Below are positions 46,239 through 58,835 of a DNA stretch of 64,000 bases, one piece after another. The stretch lies in NCBI GenBank assembly GCA_026874595.1, contig CM049306.1:80132142-80196141 (forward strand), read 5' to 3'. The notes under the pieces were generated by a model that worked only from the letters and a program-made list of their open reading frames with translations, made no database searches and was not told the origin of the DNA. Origin of the DNA: Sipunculus nudus. Its lineage: Eukaryota > Annelida > Sipuncula > Golfingiida > Sipunculidae. The translations under genes were made by a program, and so were the position numbers. Position 1 is the stretch's first letter. Each line of letters begins with the position of its first letter.

Positions 46239-47271
46239 ATTGGACAGACTGAATGTAAACTAATAGAGTTTGGTGATTTTATGATTAGCATACTTTCAGA
46301 GTCAAAATTTTAATTTTGACAACATTTACGGGTGTGCGTTTTAGCGACTACGATGATCCGTCAGGTTTGATCAACTCTGCATGTTGTACTGTGATATTCA
46401 CTGCATTTTTATTCTGCTTGGATAAGTTGTCAATAAATTATATTCATTCTGAAAGAATTGTTTTTTCTTATTGTATTTTAGGTTGTGAAAATGGCTTATA
46501 ATGCCTTCTCGATGTATGAACTTGTTTATCAACAATATGTTTGTAAACACAGCAATGTTGACAAACAGGAAATACATGTAACCTAAGGTAGTAGGTTGCA
46601 TATATGCGGAGGAAAAAAAGTCACTTGTTGCAAAACGAATTTGGATAAGCTCTGGCTTATCTGACATGCAGCCAGATGCCCTTGTTGAATTTGTTTTATT
46701 TCGGCGGACCCCCACATATTATAAACACATTGATATAAACAAAACAAACAGCCTGTGTGCAGTGATGTCCACGTTTTCTGGCCTATTTTTTTTATAAAAT
46801 TCTAAGGAATTACCTTTAATTTATAAAGGTCAGATAGCTGATATGCCCCCTTTAATCCGAACCTTACCAATGTTTCATTATATATTGCATGATGAGGAAT
46901 TAGGGTGACTTTCAACAAAGTCCTGCCTAGTCAATGTGTCACAAAGGGTTGCGGTTAAAATTACACGCACTATACTTTTCCTGTACATTCATACTGAATC
47001 TTTTTTTTTTTATTTAGCAGACACGGAGAAAACCATCGATGAATTCTTGAGGAGCTCCGTTGATCAATGAATCCCCGCCAGCTTACGTAACCCTGTCTTC
47101 AGTCCGTATCGCCAATGTGTAAACTTAACCAGTCCAATATGTTTCGGCCAGGCAAAGCTGGTATTGGGAAAAATATGAAAAGGTATGGGGAAAAATAAAG
47201 CAAAAAGACAAAAACCTTGTTTCGTTAACAGTAATGTATACACTAAATGCCTAAATATCATCATATAAACG

Positions 47272-47277
47272 TTTATT
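47272..47277 (-). promoter_or_regulatory. candidate polyadenylation signal of the receptor gene
   Basis: AATAAA on the minus strand about 450 nt beyond the stop codon at 47726. Weak support by position only. Confidence 0.25.
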
Positions 47278-47725
47278 TTCTTCTCAATGTTAAATGTTTA
47301 ACATTCATGAATGAAATCAGCAGGAGACACCATTGCTCCAAATTGCTTGAACGTTGAGTAAATATTTTAGAATTTAAACACAGTATACACATAGCAAACA
47401 TACACTTAATTATAAACAGGAATTCAATATGAGGCATGGGTATTAACCATTAATACTGAATGTTCACTGATTTAATTAGAATCTCGTGAACAACGATAGG
47501 TTTGGGGTTTTTCAGTTTTAGAAAAACAAATGACCCCAGCAACGTCAGAAGCACTGAAGAATTAATTATCATTTGAGTCTTATTAACAGTCAAGCAAAAG
47601 TCATTACACAATGGCCGTCGAAAGCTGAAAAGAAAATTGAACACATTTCAAAACACAATCCTCTATCCGCCGAACACGCTGGCATGCATTTGTTCCCTTC
47701 CAATTAAGCAGGACCTCAACCAAAA

Positions 47726-48284
47726 TTAAGTTTCCTCCGTTTCCTGTTTAAATGAATTATGTTTCTTCTTTGAAAGGTTTTTATTTTGTCGCACTTTGAT
47801 AGATTTCTCCCTCGGGTCATCATTTCTGATGGACCTCCATGTGAAATAATCCTTATCAGATACAAAAATGTCAGCCCTATTTGTAGCATTTGCAATAATA
47901 TGCTCGGGTTCTGAAAGCCTCTTTGTTTTAATAGAATCAATCGGCTGTTGCTGATTGTTCAGATGACTGCTGCTAACAGAGGGTATTCTACAGATCCTCC
48001 CTTGAACGTTCGTGGTCACGTGACCGTTTTGGCAAATTCCATTTGTCGTCGACAGTTCTTGAGCCCGGCGTTTTCGTCTTTTAATTATAAATTCCGTCAT
48101 AAGGATAACAGCACCAATAATCAAACCTATGCCCAATATATAAAAAGCCCCCTGCGCCTCGATCAGAGAAATGTTCTGTTGTTCCATTCTCCTTTCCAAT
48201 CCAGTGCACCCGCCACTCTTCCAATCAGCAGACGCCACGTGTAACTCACGTGCAAGTAAACCAGCCTCCAGGATCCACATCACC
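47726..48284 (-). other. last receptor exon: S2 end, M4 and tail
   Basis: Acceptor CATTTACAG then MWILEAGLLAREL (S2 end), ADWKSGGC (disulfide Cys region), M4 FYILGIGLIIGAVILMTEFI and a strongly basic KRRKRR directly inside the membrane. About 125 residues of Ser/Asn/Lys-rich cytoplasmic tail follow to the stop. No classical PDZ ligand is evident at the end. Confidence 0.9.
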
Positions 48285-51200
48285 CTGTAAATGCATTTGA
48301 CATACACTACAATGACAGCCCTTGTTGTGCCCATAAACAGGCACCCAGCATAAAAGATATGTGGTATGCTTTAATTTGTACGTCTAGGATCGTCTTTAAT
48401 CATAGGTTATACAATATCTTTGATGTAACTAATAATTGAAAGAACCGCACATACATCATAGGTGATACATTGCGCAACCTAGTGTTTGACAACGAAATCA
48501 ACATTGCATTGATCATCTTTCATCAATCATATAAATTTTAAATATGTGTTGACTTATGATTGGCCTGTGTGTCAGTTTCTAATGCTGATCCTCTGTGTAA
48601 TCCACGTGTTACGTGACGCTGACTAGTATTTTATATTATAGGTATTAATGTTCATTAATCACAACGATAAAAAACACACAAACCTACAGTTAAGTCCATG
48701 AGGATTTACTAAATTGTAGGTTTGTGTGTTTATAATCAGACACGGGCATTTGAGACTCAAAACCTGAATCTTAACAGTCATCAAGGGAAAAATGTCACAT
48801 CAACAGACTGAGAATGGCATATATAGAGAATGTTACAGCTGCCCCTGATTAACTTTGTCTAAATGTGATGTTTCACATTTTCTGGCTTGTTTGCATGTGA
48901 TTCTGCGCTATGATTGGCTGGTTTGGTGCAGAATAACTCACTTGCTAAAGCTAGACAACCCCTCGAGCATAAGGGCCTTATTAGAGTTAATGCAAGTTGT
49001 TCTAAAATTAAGGGAGTTCTTAAGCAATAAAAAGATCATAAAAAACAAGTGTCCTTTGAAGGAAGAGGCCCTTATGATATTTTGATATTTTAATATTTTT
49101 ATTTATTTTGTGTATCTGTTTTTTTTTGCCAGTTTATAGAATCTTTGCCGGTAATGAATACGAAACTTCACTGAGATGTGGTCTAAATTATCTTTCTTCA
49201 CAATCTCAGTATTTGAAGAAAAAATGTAGAAAAAATATCAGACGCCGGAGATTGCAGCTGACTTGCACGCCCAACTGTATATGTAACAGACAGTACAGGT
49301 CTAATGGGTCTAGTAGTTCAGAAATATGCGATACATTTATCAATGAATATTGTGCAGTTTCACTTGGATGCCCTGGAGAGGTCAAACTTATATCTCAAAT
49401 GTTAATGCATTTAACTTTGACATTTTAGGCACACTATTAAATAAAAAAAACCGCAAGTTATATTTAAAGGTTTTAAGCCGAAAGCTGGCGATCTCTGCAT
49501 CTGCAGAAAAGGTTGCATTACCCGATTGCATTATATTTATGCACATTGACAAAAAGTGTTCTTTTGAGTTGTGTTATAGTCACCATAATCAAATAAGTTT
49601 AATATTTATACAGCCGACAGTATGGATAAAATGGGTATCGGACCTTGTACTGCACGATTGGGTTCTAATTAGGGTTTTGGGTTACGCCATATGTTACCTG
49701 CAAATATTATCGTATTTCATTCCAGTTTGATAAATTGTTTTTCTGTTTGAGTGCCTGAGGATGTCACTTACTGTACGTCTTCGGCTGTGTCGTAGAAAAT
49801 GTCCCATACTTATATTTTCCATATACCTTCTCTATCGCTTAATTATTATTCAAATTACATGTATACACATATTATTAAATATAAATATGCTTTAGTCACA
49901 AAAAGAAATAGTACTAACATGTTACGATCAGAATTATATCACGTACGCCACCTTAACACGCCTTAAAAATACCCAGAGGCTTCTCTAAAATTTTGACTAG
50001 TTTAGAGTGATTTTAAAGTGTGTTTATTGTTAAACTCCTTTCCAGTATACCGATTAAACAAGACGCTGACAAATGTAAAACTTAGATATTGTGATTAGTA
50101 AAACTCCTTTCGAGCATACGGCCCTTTTAAAAACTAGTAATTGTTTAGTTAAACAGCCTTCGAACATAGGACCCCTGTTATATTTAACAGTCACCTAATT
50201 AAACCATCTACTAATGATAAACATGCTTCGAGCTTATACCGATTAAGTAAACTGTCTACTAAACGGCCAATTTAAACACCTGCTGTAGTTAAACAGCCTT
50301 CGAACATACGGCCCTGAATGTTAAGATGACAAGGTTTGATAAATAGTCATTCAACCACGAGAATATGATAAGAGAAAGGATTTTTTGTTTAATCAAAAAC
50401 AGTAATTAAGTCGTGATTGATCACAAGATAGATTAACCCAAAATGGTGAATCATGATGGATCAAAAATAGGCCACACAAATCCTCATCTATCAGGTCTGT
50501 AATATTAAAAAGTCGAACTTTTTATAATAGCAGGGTATATCTAGTTACATGTTTGGTGAATGATTAAAAGTAATACCGGAAACTTGGACATGTGGCATAA
50601 TAAAGGGTTTAATTAAAAAAAATAGCGACATACATTTGATGTTTGGTTTCAGGAGATGAAATCAACCATTCTCTATGAATTAAGGTATATCATCGATCAC
50701 TTGAAACTATAATATACTTGAGTTTCTCTAATAGTGAAACAAAAATATGTGTATCTTTTTGTACTTGCAGATATGGGATTTTTTTTAAATTAACAAATGT
50801 GCGAATCGTTTTCTGAAACTGGCATTAACACGAAGTTTTGCGCAATGGACACGAGCAGTAACTTGAAATAATAAATGGGAGGAAACCGTTTGATGTTTGA
50901 TTTCGAATAGAAAAATCATTTACGGCAGGCAGGACGTGTGCCGGTTGCTTGATGTACGTTGCAGAGCTGAAATATTCAACTGTGCATTGTGTATCCTTAA
51001 AATTAACAACAAAACTAGAAACTGGCACACAAAAAAAAAGAAGATCGACATAGATTTACAGTATCAGTAGAACTGTTCTGTTTTGTATTTCTCACACATT
51101 TGATATCGATCTCTGTTAAGAAATAGCCTAAAGTGGACTTCACCAGAGAAACGGCGGAGCAATACTACATAGTGTAACACTGTTTAATGAAGGTGGTATT

Positions 51201-54200
51201 AATAAAAATTATGTTAAAAATCCCGTACAATTTTGCAACATATTTAACATCGTACTCACGTGATAGAGAAAATGTCCGTGTACGGACTGTCCTTCTGCAT
51301 AGGGAAAGCATACGTCTGCGGGAAGAAGGTTTCCTCGCTCCTCACCAGCTCACAGTCATCAGATATTAACTTGCTATGTCTTAAATACAGAGAATGGTAC
51401 GTGATTTCGTCAAGCAGTAAGGCGTAGTCTTCATTTTGTAGAACCAGCTCCAGACATTCACGTAGTGTTGGTTTAAAATACGCAGGGTCCCACGGATCCA
51501 CTTTTCGTCGTAAATCTTGATAAACTTCACCTTCAGCGGTCTAAAATAAATCTTGATATGTAACAAGGGTGACTACTTACAATAGAAATTTATTCAAATC
51601 GAGAAACATTTACGGTATTTAATCATTAACATCATGTTGCTATAATAATTGTAGTACAAGACTAAGGAGTTTGACCATAAGAGAAAAAAATTTTAACAAA
51701 GTTCTTATAGTAATTGTTATAATTTTAATAATTTTCTCTTTACGCTCGGCAGGAATAATCATTACATTTTAAACAATGCACAGCCTTGTTAGCCATTGGT
51801 TAACTATATATCACACAGTATTTACGGTACCTGCGCTCCTCCTTAGCATTATACACTTGGGATTCACACAAATCTTTCCGGGAAGACCCCTTAATAAAGA
51901 TGATACCTAAAATGAGGCTTATAAATCCACACACGGGATATGTACACTATGGATAGCTCGAACATGGAAGCCTTCAGAAATATTAAAAGTTGTCATTTTG
52001 CGGGGACGGTATACACTGCTTATGCACTGGGCACGTTGAATTTTTGTCTCCTCATTCTATCTATCTACTGCTTGCACAGGCTGTCGTTGGTTCATCTGTA
52101 CTCTAGACTGATGTGAACTGGTCAAGAATGAACAAAGGCAAGAGAGGTGATGTCCGAGAGGTGATGCTACACAGCTCTAAGTTATGCCAAGGAGGACTTA
52201 TGAGAAGGAGTAAAAAGGTGATAATCTACTCCCATTTGTATTACGCTTATGGCTCTATTTCAGCGCCCTGGTGGTCGCATACGACAAAGTGAGCCTTTCC
52301 AAGCAGTGTAATGAGTGCAATCTGTGGAAATACACAGCGTAAGGTGTGTATCGGCCGTTGGTGAGAATCTTTTCTAACAAAGGACGGGGAAAAACAAATG
52401 GCAATCATGGACTACCGTGAAGCATATACCATACACACCTTGATTATATCATGTAATGCTGTGCCGCTTTGACAGCCGTAGACCATTGAACTAGCTGCCA
52501 GTTCGTGGAGATCATTGACCGGGACTTCTATCTGAGGTGCTGATAGGAAGGCGGTCAGATTCCCCGTGTACACGTTCACAATAATGATGACAAAACACCA
52601 CCAAAATCCAGCCAGTATACGGCCTGACCCCGCCGTCGGCAGAATCACCATACCTTAAAAACAGCAGGTATTAGAAGGTTAAGATTTATGTGAACAGGAT
52701 GTCTATCAGCCAAAGAGGTTGATCGTTTATACACGAACTCTTGCTCTGAAATATAATTAACCTTACACACTAGCTTCTCATCATTATTGCGAGTCTAATT
52801 CTAAGAAAACTCATGCCCTGAAGCGACCACTGACCGAACAATTTTATTTATCTCATGGTATTATGATTAATGTATTGATCACATTGTTCCAAACCAGTAG
52901 GGAAAGGTTATATGTCTACCATTCTAGAGGCAAGATGATATTTCTAGTACCAGGGGTCCAGATCCAATTGTGAATTTTTGTCTCTTTGTTCTTTTTATCA
53001 AGTAATCGGGTTATTCATTTCGAGGATTTTTGTCTTCAAAATGGCCACAACAGTGAATATAAATGCCATTTTGCAGATGATTCTGCCTCCCTATTAACAG
53101 TAAGACGTTGATTTCCTGATCTTATTACGTCATACTGTGACAGGCTTACACTCACTTTGCTGAAGTAATGCCCCGAATACCTGCCACATGTGGAACCAAG
53201 GGTTGCTCAGGGGTCCTACCAGATCTTGCCACGTGTTGACAGGACTGTACTTAGACATCATCCAGCTGATAAACCCAGCCACTGAAACATTGGCACAACA
53301 TATCAAGAATCCATCACCTATGCAGACCAGGAAAAAAATACAGGGAAACTTCTTTTCGGATTCGCCACTCCTATTTCTCTGGGATCATTTTTTTTATGAA
53401 AAAGCAAAAAGGTGTTCGGTAATGTTGCTTTTTTTGCTCTTAATTGACTCGATCGCTTATAAAAATATAAACGTGTCCTAAAAATGTGTTGCTTACATAC
53501 AATTTTCAAGAATTGAAGCACCTCTTTCAAGTTAAAAATCCCTAAAAACAGAACAGTAAACGCTAAACAACGAAAAACGGCGGAGTTTGAATGTGGCACT
53601 GTTTACGCCGCGGGAGTTATGTTTAACGTATTTACCTATCCTAGGGTCCCTCCTCAATACTAAATACTAAACTTCTGTGACCGCAACTGTGATTTGTAAA
53701 GAGCTGCTTTAGAAATACCCGTGACAACCCGACTCAGTAGGCACTAATGATTGGGCTGGTAAGCCTACTTGAGTCGTGATACAAGCAATAACAAGGAATG
53801 CATCGCAGTGGTCTTCCATAATGTTGCATTAATATTGTCGTATACAGTCTATAATCTTAACATTAGGCTACATATGATGATTTAACACAATCCATACTGA
53901 AACTCCGTCTCTTTGGTAAGGAGTATTTTGTATCGCGTACAAGTTGGCTGCGTCCAGTAACCCGTGCGAGCCATTTATTTTGAAACCCCATTACAAACCT
54001 GGGAAATATTATTTTTCTACAAAGCTCCAAAATATAGTCATTATCCATATCAGTTACAATATAAGGGCTTATAAGTAAACTTTCCATTACTTTATTTTGT
54101 GATGTGTTGTAAATGTTTCTTTATAAAGCATAATTTTACTCCCTGTCCATTGTATCTGTCCAATGCGTACCCCGTCCCTTTAAAAACAATCCTGGATCCG

Positions 54201-57200
54201 TCATTATAATACTCACCTAAAACAGATGCAATGAGTAGAATCCAGACAAGTAGTGAGAAAGGCCCCAGACAGATGAAGATCTTCTGTGATGCTAACCCAG
54301 GTTTCTTCATAACTATGATTGTCGTGTCCACCATGAACGGAGCAGTGAAGTCCACCACGGCCGACCTGTCATGCGTCACCGTCACTGGTCCCATTACCAG
54401 ATCGATTTCCTAGAAATTCAAAGTAAAACCCGATATCACGTAATTATTCAACAAATCTCGTATAATATTGATAAATTTGAACTACAGAAAAGGTTTAGAA
54501 TTCTTTTTGTAAAGTCTTTATTGAAATATACATTTAGTCTTATTTTCTCGAATTCCCATAAATATTATTGGGCTAATTTATTCGATATATATCAGGTTGT
54601 TTTATTTTTTGCTTTTATATAACGTGGCTTTGTCAAATGTGTTAAGGCAAATAATATTTGAAATTGCTCATAATCTATCAGCACTGTATCACACTGTTGA
54701 AAGGCTTTGGATAATGTTTTGATTTATTTTCTAATACATTTCTTTAGCATATTTATAATTAAAACTGAAGGCGACAGTTTGACGTAAACCTATTAAGGTA
54801 TATCAGGAGCTGCACTTTAAGTTTTCACAAATTTTGTTTTTTATTATATCCAAGAGTAAACGTGGCATAAAGCGGAAATGACGTAACGTACCTTTCTCTC
54901 AAGCTGACCTATCATCCCAGTGAGGTGACCAGTGCTGTTGCGGGCGCCCCATTCTTGGTCCGGCGGCTCTTCCAGCGTATAACTATTAGTTATGTTTGTA
55001 AAAGTAATTAAACCTATATCTTTATATTTATAAAATGTAATAAATATAATAAAATGAAGTATACATTATTTACACTTGTAGATGTATATAAATCAATGAA
55101 GTTTGACCGCCTCTTTCAATGATCTGCAGATGGCAGGGGCGCATTGGTGTGAGAAATAGGCCATTAAAATTTTAGTGAAAGCTGCCCAATATGGCATCCA
55201 TATATAGTTCACACCATTGGCCCACAGGCATCAATATTTGTTAATGTCATTGGCGCACTGGGAAACTTCCCGGTGTCCCGGTGGCCCATTCCGCCCCTGC
55301 CAGTAGTTACTGTGTACTGTTCGACTGATAGAAACGTTGATAAAAGATTTCTCTTTACCTGAAGTTGAGAGCTCTTGATAGTTCATCTAACAATGTCTTA
55401 CAGATCCCCGTATAGGTTCCATTCGGTTGGCGAACGACAAATTGTCCGTACTGTAAATAGAATGAATGGTCATTTGCATAATATAGAACATTTTAACAAC
55501 TGTAGTATCATAAATACATGTATATCATTCAATTAATAATTTGCATAATAAAACTTCATTCTCATGTATGTGTGTATTTGATTTTTTCTGTAAACTCTTC
55601 TGCATAAAAATTATAATATACTAGAAAAATAAAAAAAAATTGGTGATTCAGTTGGGCGATGCATATCTGTATCCATGGAATACCTCCTTACTTGCATGTT
55701 ATTGGGACAAACGAGTCGAAAAACAACTGGAATACATGAAATGGATTTGATGGCTTGTGGTATATATTTAACTAACCGGTAAAGTTGCTACTCTGAACGT
55801 CCGGTTCCAGAAGCCGCCTTCTTTGATCGGGAATAGCGCCCTCCACAGATGCAGCCCCTCTATCCAGTATCCCACGTGGACGAACATCGGCCTGTTCTTC
55901 CGGTCCAGGGTAAACGGGTTCAACGAATTCACCGATACCACCTGCGTGCTGTTTATGCTGTCTGACAGTTCCGCACTTTCGATTCCAGACTGCCCGCAGT
56001 AAATATCAAAACAATCTGTCATTGGATTTCGTAACATGTATTTTGTAATGTTATAATTATGAGCCTAATTAAATCGAAAGCTTCTTTTATGACTCTAATT
56101 AATGTATTAAGTATTATAGAGCACAACAAGTCTTAAGTGTTCTCATTGTATATTTTTTTAGAGGTGTCAAACCAGAAGATAATATGTTCATATCAATATT
56201 ATTACATTTATTTTAATTATTTCTACCTAATGCATTAATAATTATAATTTCTTTTTCTATATAAAAGTATTACACTACAAACCTCTGACATTTGATAACA
56301 TGAATTTCAAAACTTGTTAAACGACCCAGCTTAAAAACACTGGTTTATGTTAATTCAAATTCTACTGTTCATTCAAAGCGGATTAAACCGTAATATGACA
56401 CATGATATAAGATATACAGTAAAGATTAAAAAACAGAACATATTAGCACCCAAAACATTTTGGGGATCTGGTGTTATGCCTTTTAGTATATCCATGCCCT
56501 GATAGATGGCGTTAATTACATGTTGGAAGAATGCTTTTATTCTATATCACCTTTAATGCGGTAGTTCATCAGTGTAATACATGTGATACGAAAGTAATAC
56601 GAATACAATGTAATACTAATTTGGTCCAATTTTGTCTTTTATGTTCTATGAAACCGCGTTGTGTATGAAACTGTGTTAAATCGCATTTTTATTTTATGTC
56701 CAGACCGCGAAATTTTGCTCCTGAAACGAAGTGGGGGGGGGGGGGGGGGGGGGAGGAGTTTGGACCCCCTTGAGCCGAAAAGCCATATCTTATTTAAAAC
56801 ATCTCTCCACGCCCGATAAAAATCCCGGGTAGCGTGTTTATCAGCTAGTATAAATGGGTTTCGGACACCCAGAAACGAGCGTCCAAAAGAGGTTTCGAAC
56901 GTCAGAGACGCTTGCCTACGCGTTCCAAAGAATGTGTAGGTACATATTAGCTGCGTCATTTTAGTTTCCTATTCAATAGCAGTATAGTACCGCGTTCATT
57001 TAGTATTCTTGTGTAACGTATAATTTTAAGTCTTTGTACAGCCATTCTTCACAATATTTTCGTATAACTATGTATCATCTCAAGACTCCAGTGGACACCG
57101 CTTGATACACCGGAGAATACACAGTACGGCTGTATATGAGTTTTATAATAGAGTGATAATAAATGATAAAGTCACCTTTCGCAGGTATTGCATGGTCTCA

Positions 57201-58036
57201 CAGTCCTCCAGGTTCTCCTCATCCTGGCCGTTTGGATGCAACAAGAATGTGCAGTGTTTGCTCATATGGCAAAATGGACTCACAATGATACATGTGTTTA
57301 GATTTATTAATCATTAAACTTTGCTAATAACTGTTTAAATTATCCCGCGTTCAATATTAGCGCCATTTAGTGTTCATACGGATACAGTTCTGAGGAAGTG
57401 TACTTGGAATTATATTAAGAATATTATAGATTATTCTACTCTACATACATAAATATACAAGATAATTTTAACTGAAAAGTACTATATCGCCATACACACA
57501 TGATTTTTAACCTGAACAATAGATGGTTTTGAAAACTCGACTTCCCACGGTCCAGTTAAGAAAAGTGTGCAACTGGCATTTTCGCTTGCATTACAACACA
57601 CAATTGGAAATCTGCGAATAGTTAACCCAAAGTCTGTATCCAGCCGTATATTACGATGTTTGCCAACGGCATCGGAACTCTAGAGAGAGGTTCGGATCCA
57701 ATTCATCAACTAATATCACTACAGTTTCTTTTAGAGAATAATCGAAATATAATATAAACAATGTTCATATTTATACAAGATATAATGATAAATATCTTAT
57801 ACAAGGAAACATAAACTTTCGGCATTTATAAATTAAATGAATGATTGAGACAAAGTCTCGTGTGAATATATTAGTATTCATACCGGTCGGCAACTTACTG
57901 CGTCACTCGGTTTGAGTATTATAAAGTTATCTCCGTCAAACAGATGTTTCTCCAGGGTTGTCATATTGTAGTCTGAGTCATCCAGGGCCATCCAGAAGTA
58001 GTGAGGACCAACCAAGGCTAACTCACCCTGGCGAAG
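47726..58036 (-). CDS. ionotropic glutamate receptor subunit, 5' end missing
   Basis: Eleven minus-strand coding exons: 57899-58036, 57512-57679, 57176-57223 (least certain), 55777-55989, 55359-55450, 54892-54982, 54217-54409, 53156-53281, 52439-52653, 51260-51540, 47726-48284. Together 2,124 nt, all phases agree, 707 aa. Order: end of the amino-terminal domain, S1 (FRVATLPYGQFVVRQPNGTY), M1, pore, M3, S2, M4, cytoplasmic tail. Binding residues: PVT and the Arg of THDR in S1 (amino-acid backbone contacts), SGT in S2, and Asp in YALLLDE where AMPA/kainate receptors have Glu. The pore reads GALLQQ with Gln at the Q/R site. M3 is NVYTGNLTAFLS instead of SYTANLAAFLT. It acts as a ligand-gated cation channel subunit in the plasma membrane. 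Signal peptide and first exons must lie beyond the LINE, outside the window. Confidence 0.92.
48672..48731. repeat. perfect 17-bp inverted repeat (hairpin)
   Basis: AAACACACAAACCTACA (48672-48688) and its exact complement (48715-48731) enclose a 26-nt loop in the last receptor intron. It could be the remnant of a tiny MITE or a structured intronic RNA. Confidence 0.9.
50030..50320. repeat. degenerate tandem repeat in the last receptor intron
   Basis: The phrase (t)taaac-cctt(c)gaacata-ggccc occurs near 50036, 50098, 50155 and 50288, with related fragments between (gcttcgagcttataccg near 50227). Units run about 60-65 bp with losses. Confidence 0.65.
52439..52653 (-). other. receptor exon with M3 gate and start of S2
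   Basis: Encodes FWWCFVIIIVNVYTGNLTAF, the M3 helix and gate, then the S2 ligand-binding lobe up to QSGTALHDIIK. Enters in phase 1, leaves in phase 0. The Ala-Ala of the usual gate motif is replaced (TGNLTAF for TANLAAF), a change also typical of divergent protostome receptors. Confidence 0.9.
56733..56753. repeat. poly-G tract (21 G) in a receptor intron
   Basis: Plus-strand G run, so C-rich in the receptor transcript. It lies between exons 57176-57223 and 55777-55989. Confidence 0.96.
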
Positions 58037-58333
58037 CTGAGACAAGAGGGAGGTGAGTTTAAAACCATCGTGAGCGCGTACACATAAATGGTTACAAATG
58101 TTTCAGTACCCATAAAGGCGAATATTTGTAATTGAGTGATCTTACTGTAAAATAAAGTAGTACAACGAATATATATTCACCTTGAAGGCATCCTAAATAA
58201 ATATGCTAGGATCGACAGAATGTTGTGGGATATTCCTATATTCACACGAATTCTTGTCGTAAAAATCTCTTAATAAAAAAAGGTGTATGTCAACCACTAC
58301 TTCACTACTGTTCGTCATCAGCAGAGCTCGTTC

Positions 58334-58336
<3 letters not shown>

Positions 58337-58372
<36 letters not shown>

Positions 58373-58401
58373 AAAAAAAAACACGCACACACACACACAC
58401 C
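58337..58401. repeat. (CT)n and (CA)n microsatellites
   Basis: CT run to about 58370, a short A run, then (CA)n, left of the LINE insertion. Confidence 0.93.
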
Positions 58402-58719
58402 GGTAAACTATCAAAATTCAAATATTGTTTCTCGACCAGATGAATTAAAAATTCTTTCGCTCGCACCACATTTTTTTGGTATGGCCTTACCAATGGAATG
58501 ATAGAGGGCGGGTGTAACGTCCATTTCCTTCCATGTCTCTTTGCATTTCTGTTAAACTGTTTTTTTGGTTGTTTATATATAAGTTACCTAACTTTTGATA
58601 ATGGATTTAATTGAATTTACAGCCGTACAGGAACCGAGAACAAGCAGAGTACGATCCCTTTTTTTGTGGTGATGTGGAAATAGTTTAGCTGGTTTGGTCA
58701 GTTTCTTCTTGTGTATGAC

Positions 58720-58734
58720 TGCGGTTGGCTTTTT
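58720..58734. repeat. target-site duplication, LINE 3' side
   Basis: tgcggttggcttttt, identical to 63916-63930. It flanks the A-tail end of the minus-strand LINE. Confidence 0.92.
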
Positions 58735-58835
58735 TTTTTTTTTTTTTTTTTTTCAACCGCATTCTTTTGCGGCTTTTTTTTTTTTTTTTTTATTATTATC
58801 ATATACAACTTACAAGTCATCAAATACTGGTAATT

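Noticed and set aside
49108-49428. Cys/Arg-rich plus-strand frame in the receptor's last intron
   Set aside because: No family motif and no convincing partner exons; it lies opposite to the host gene and may be chance.
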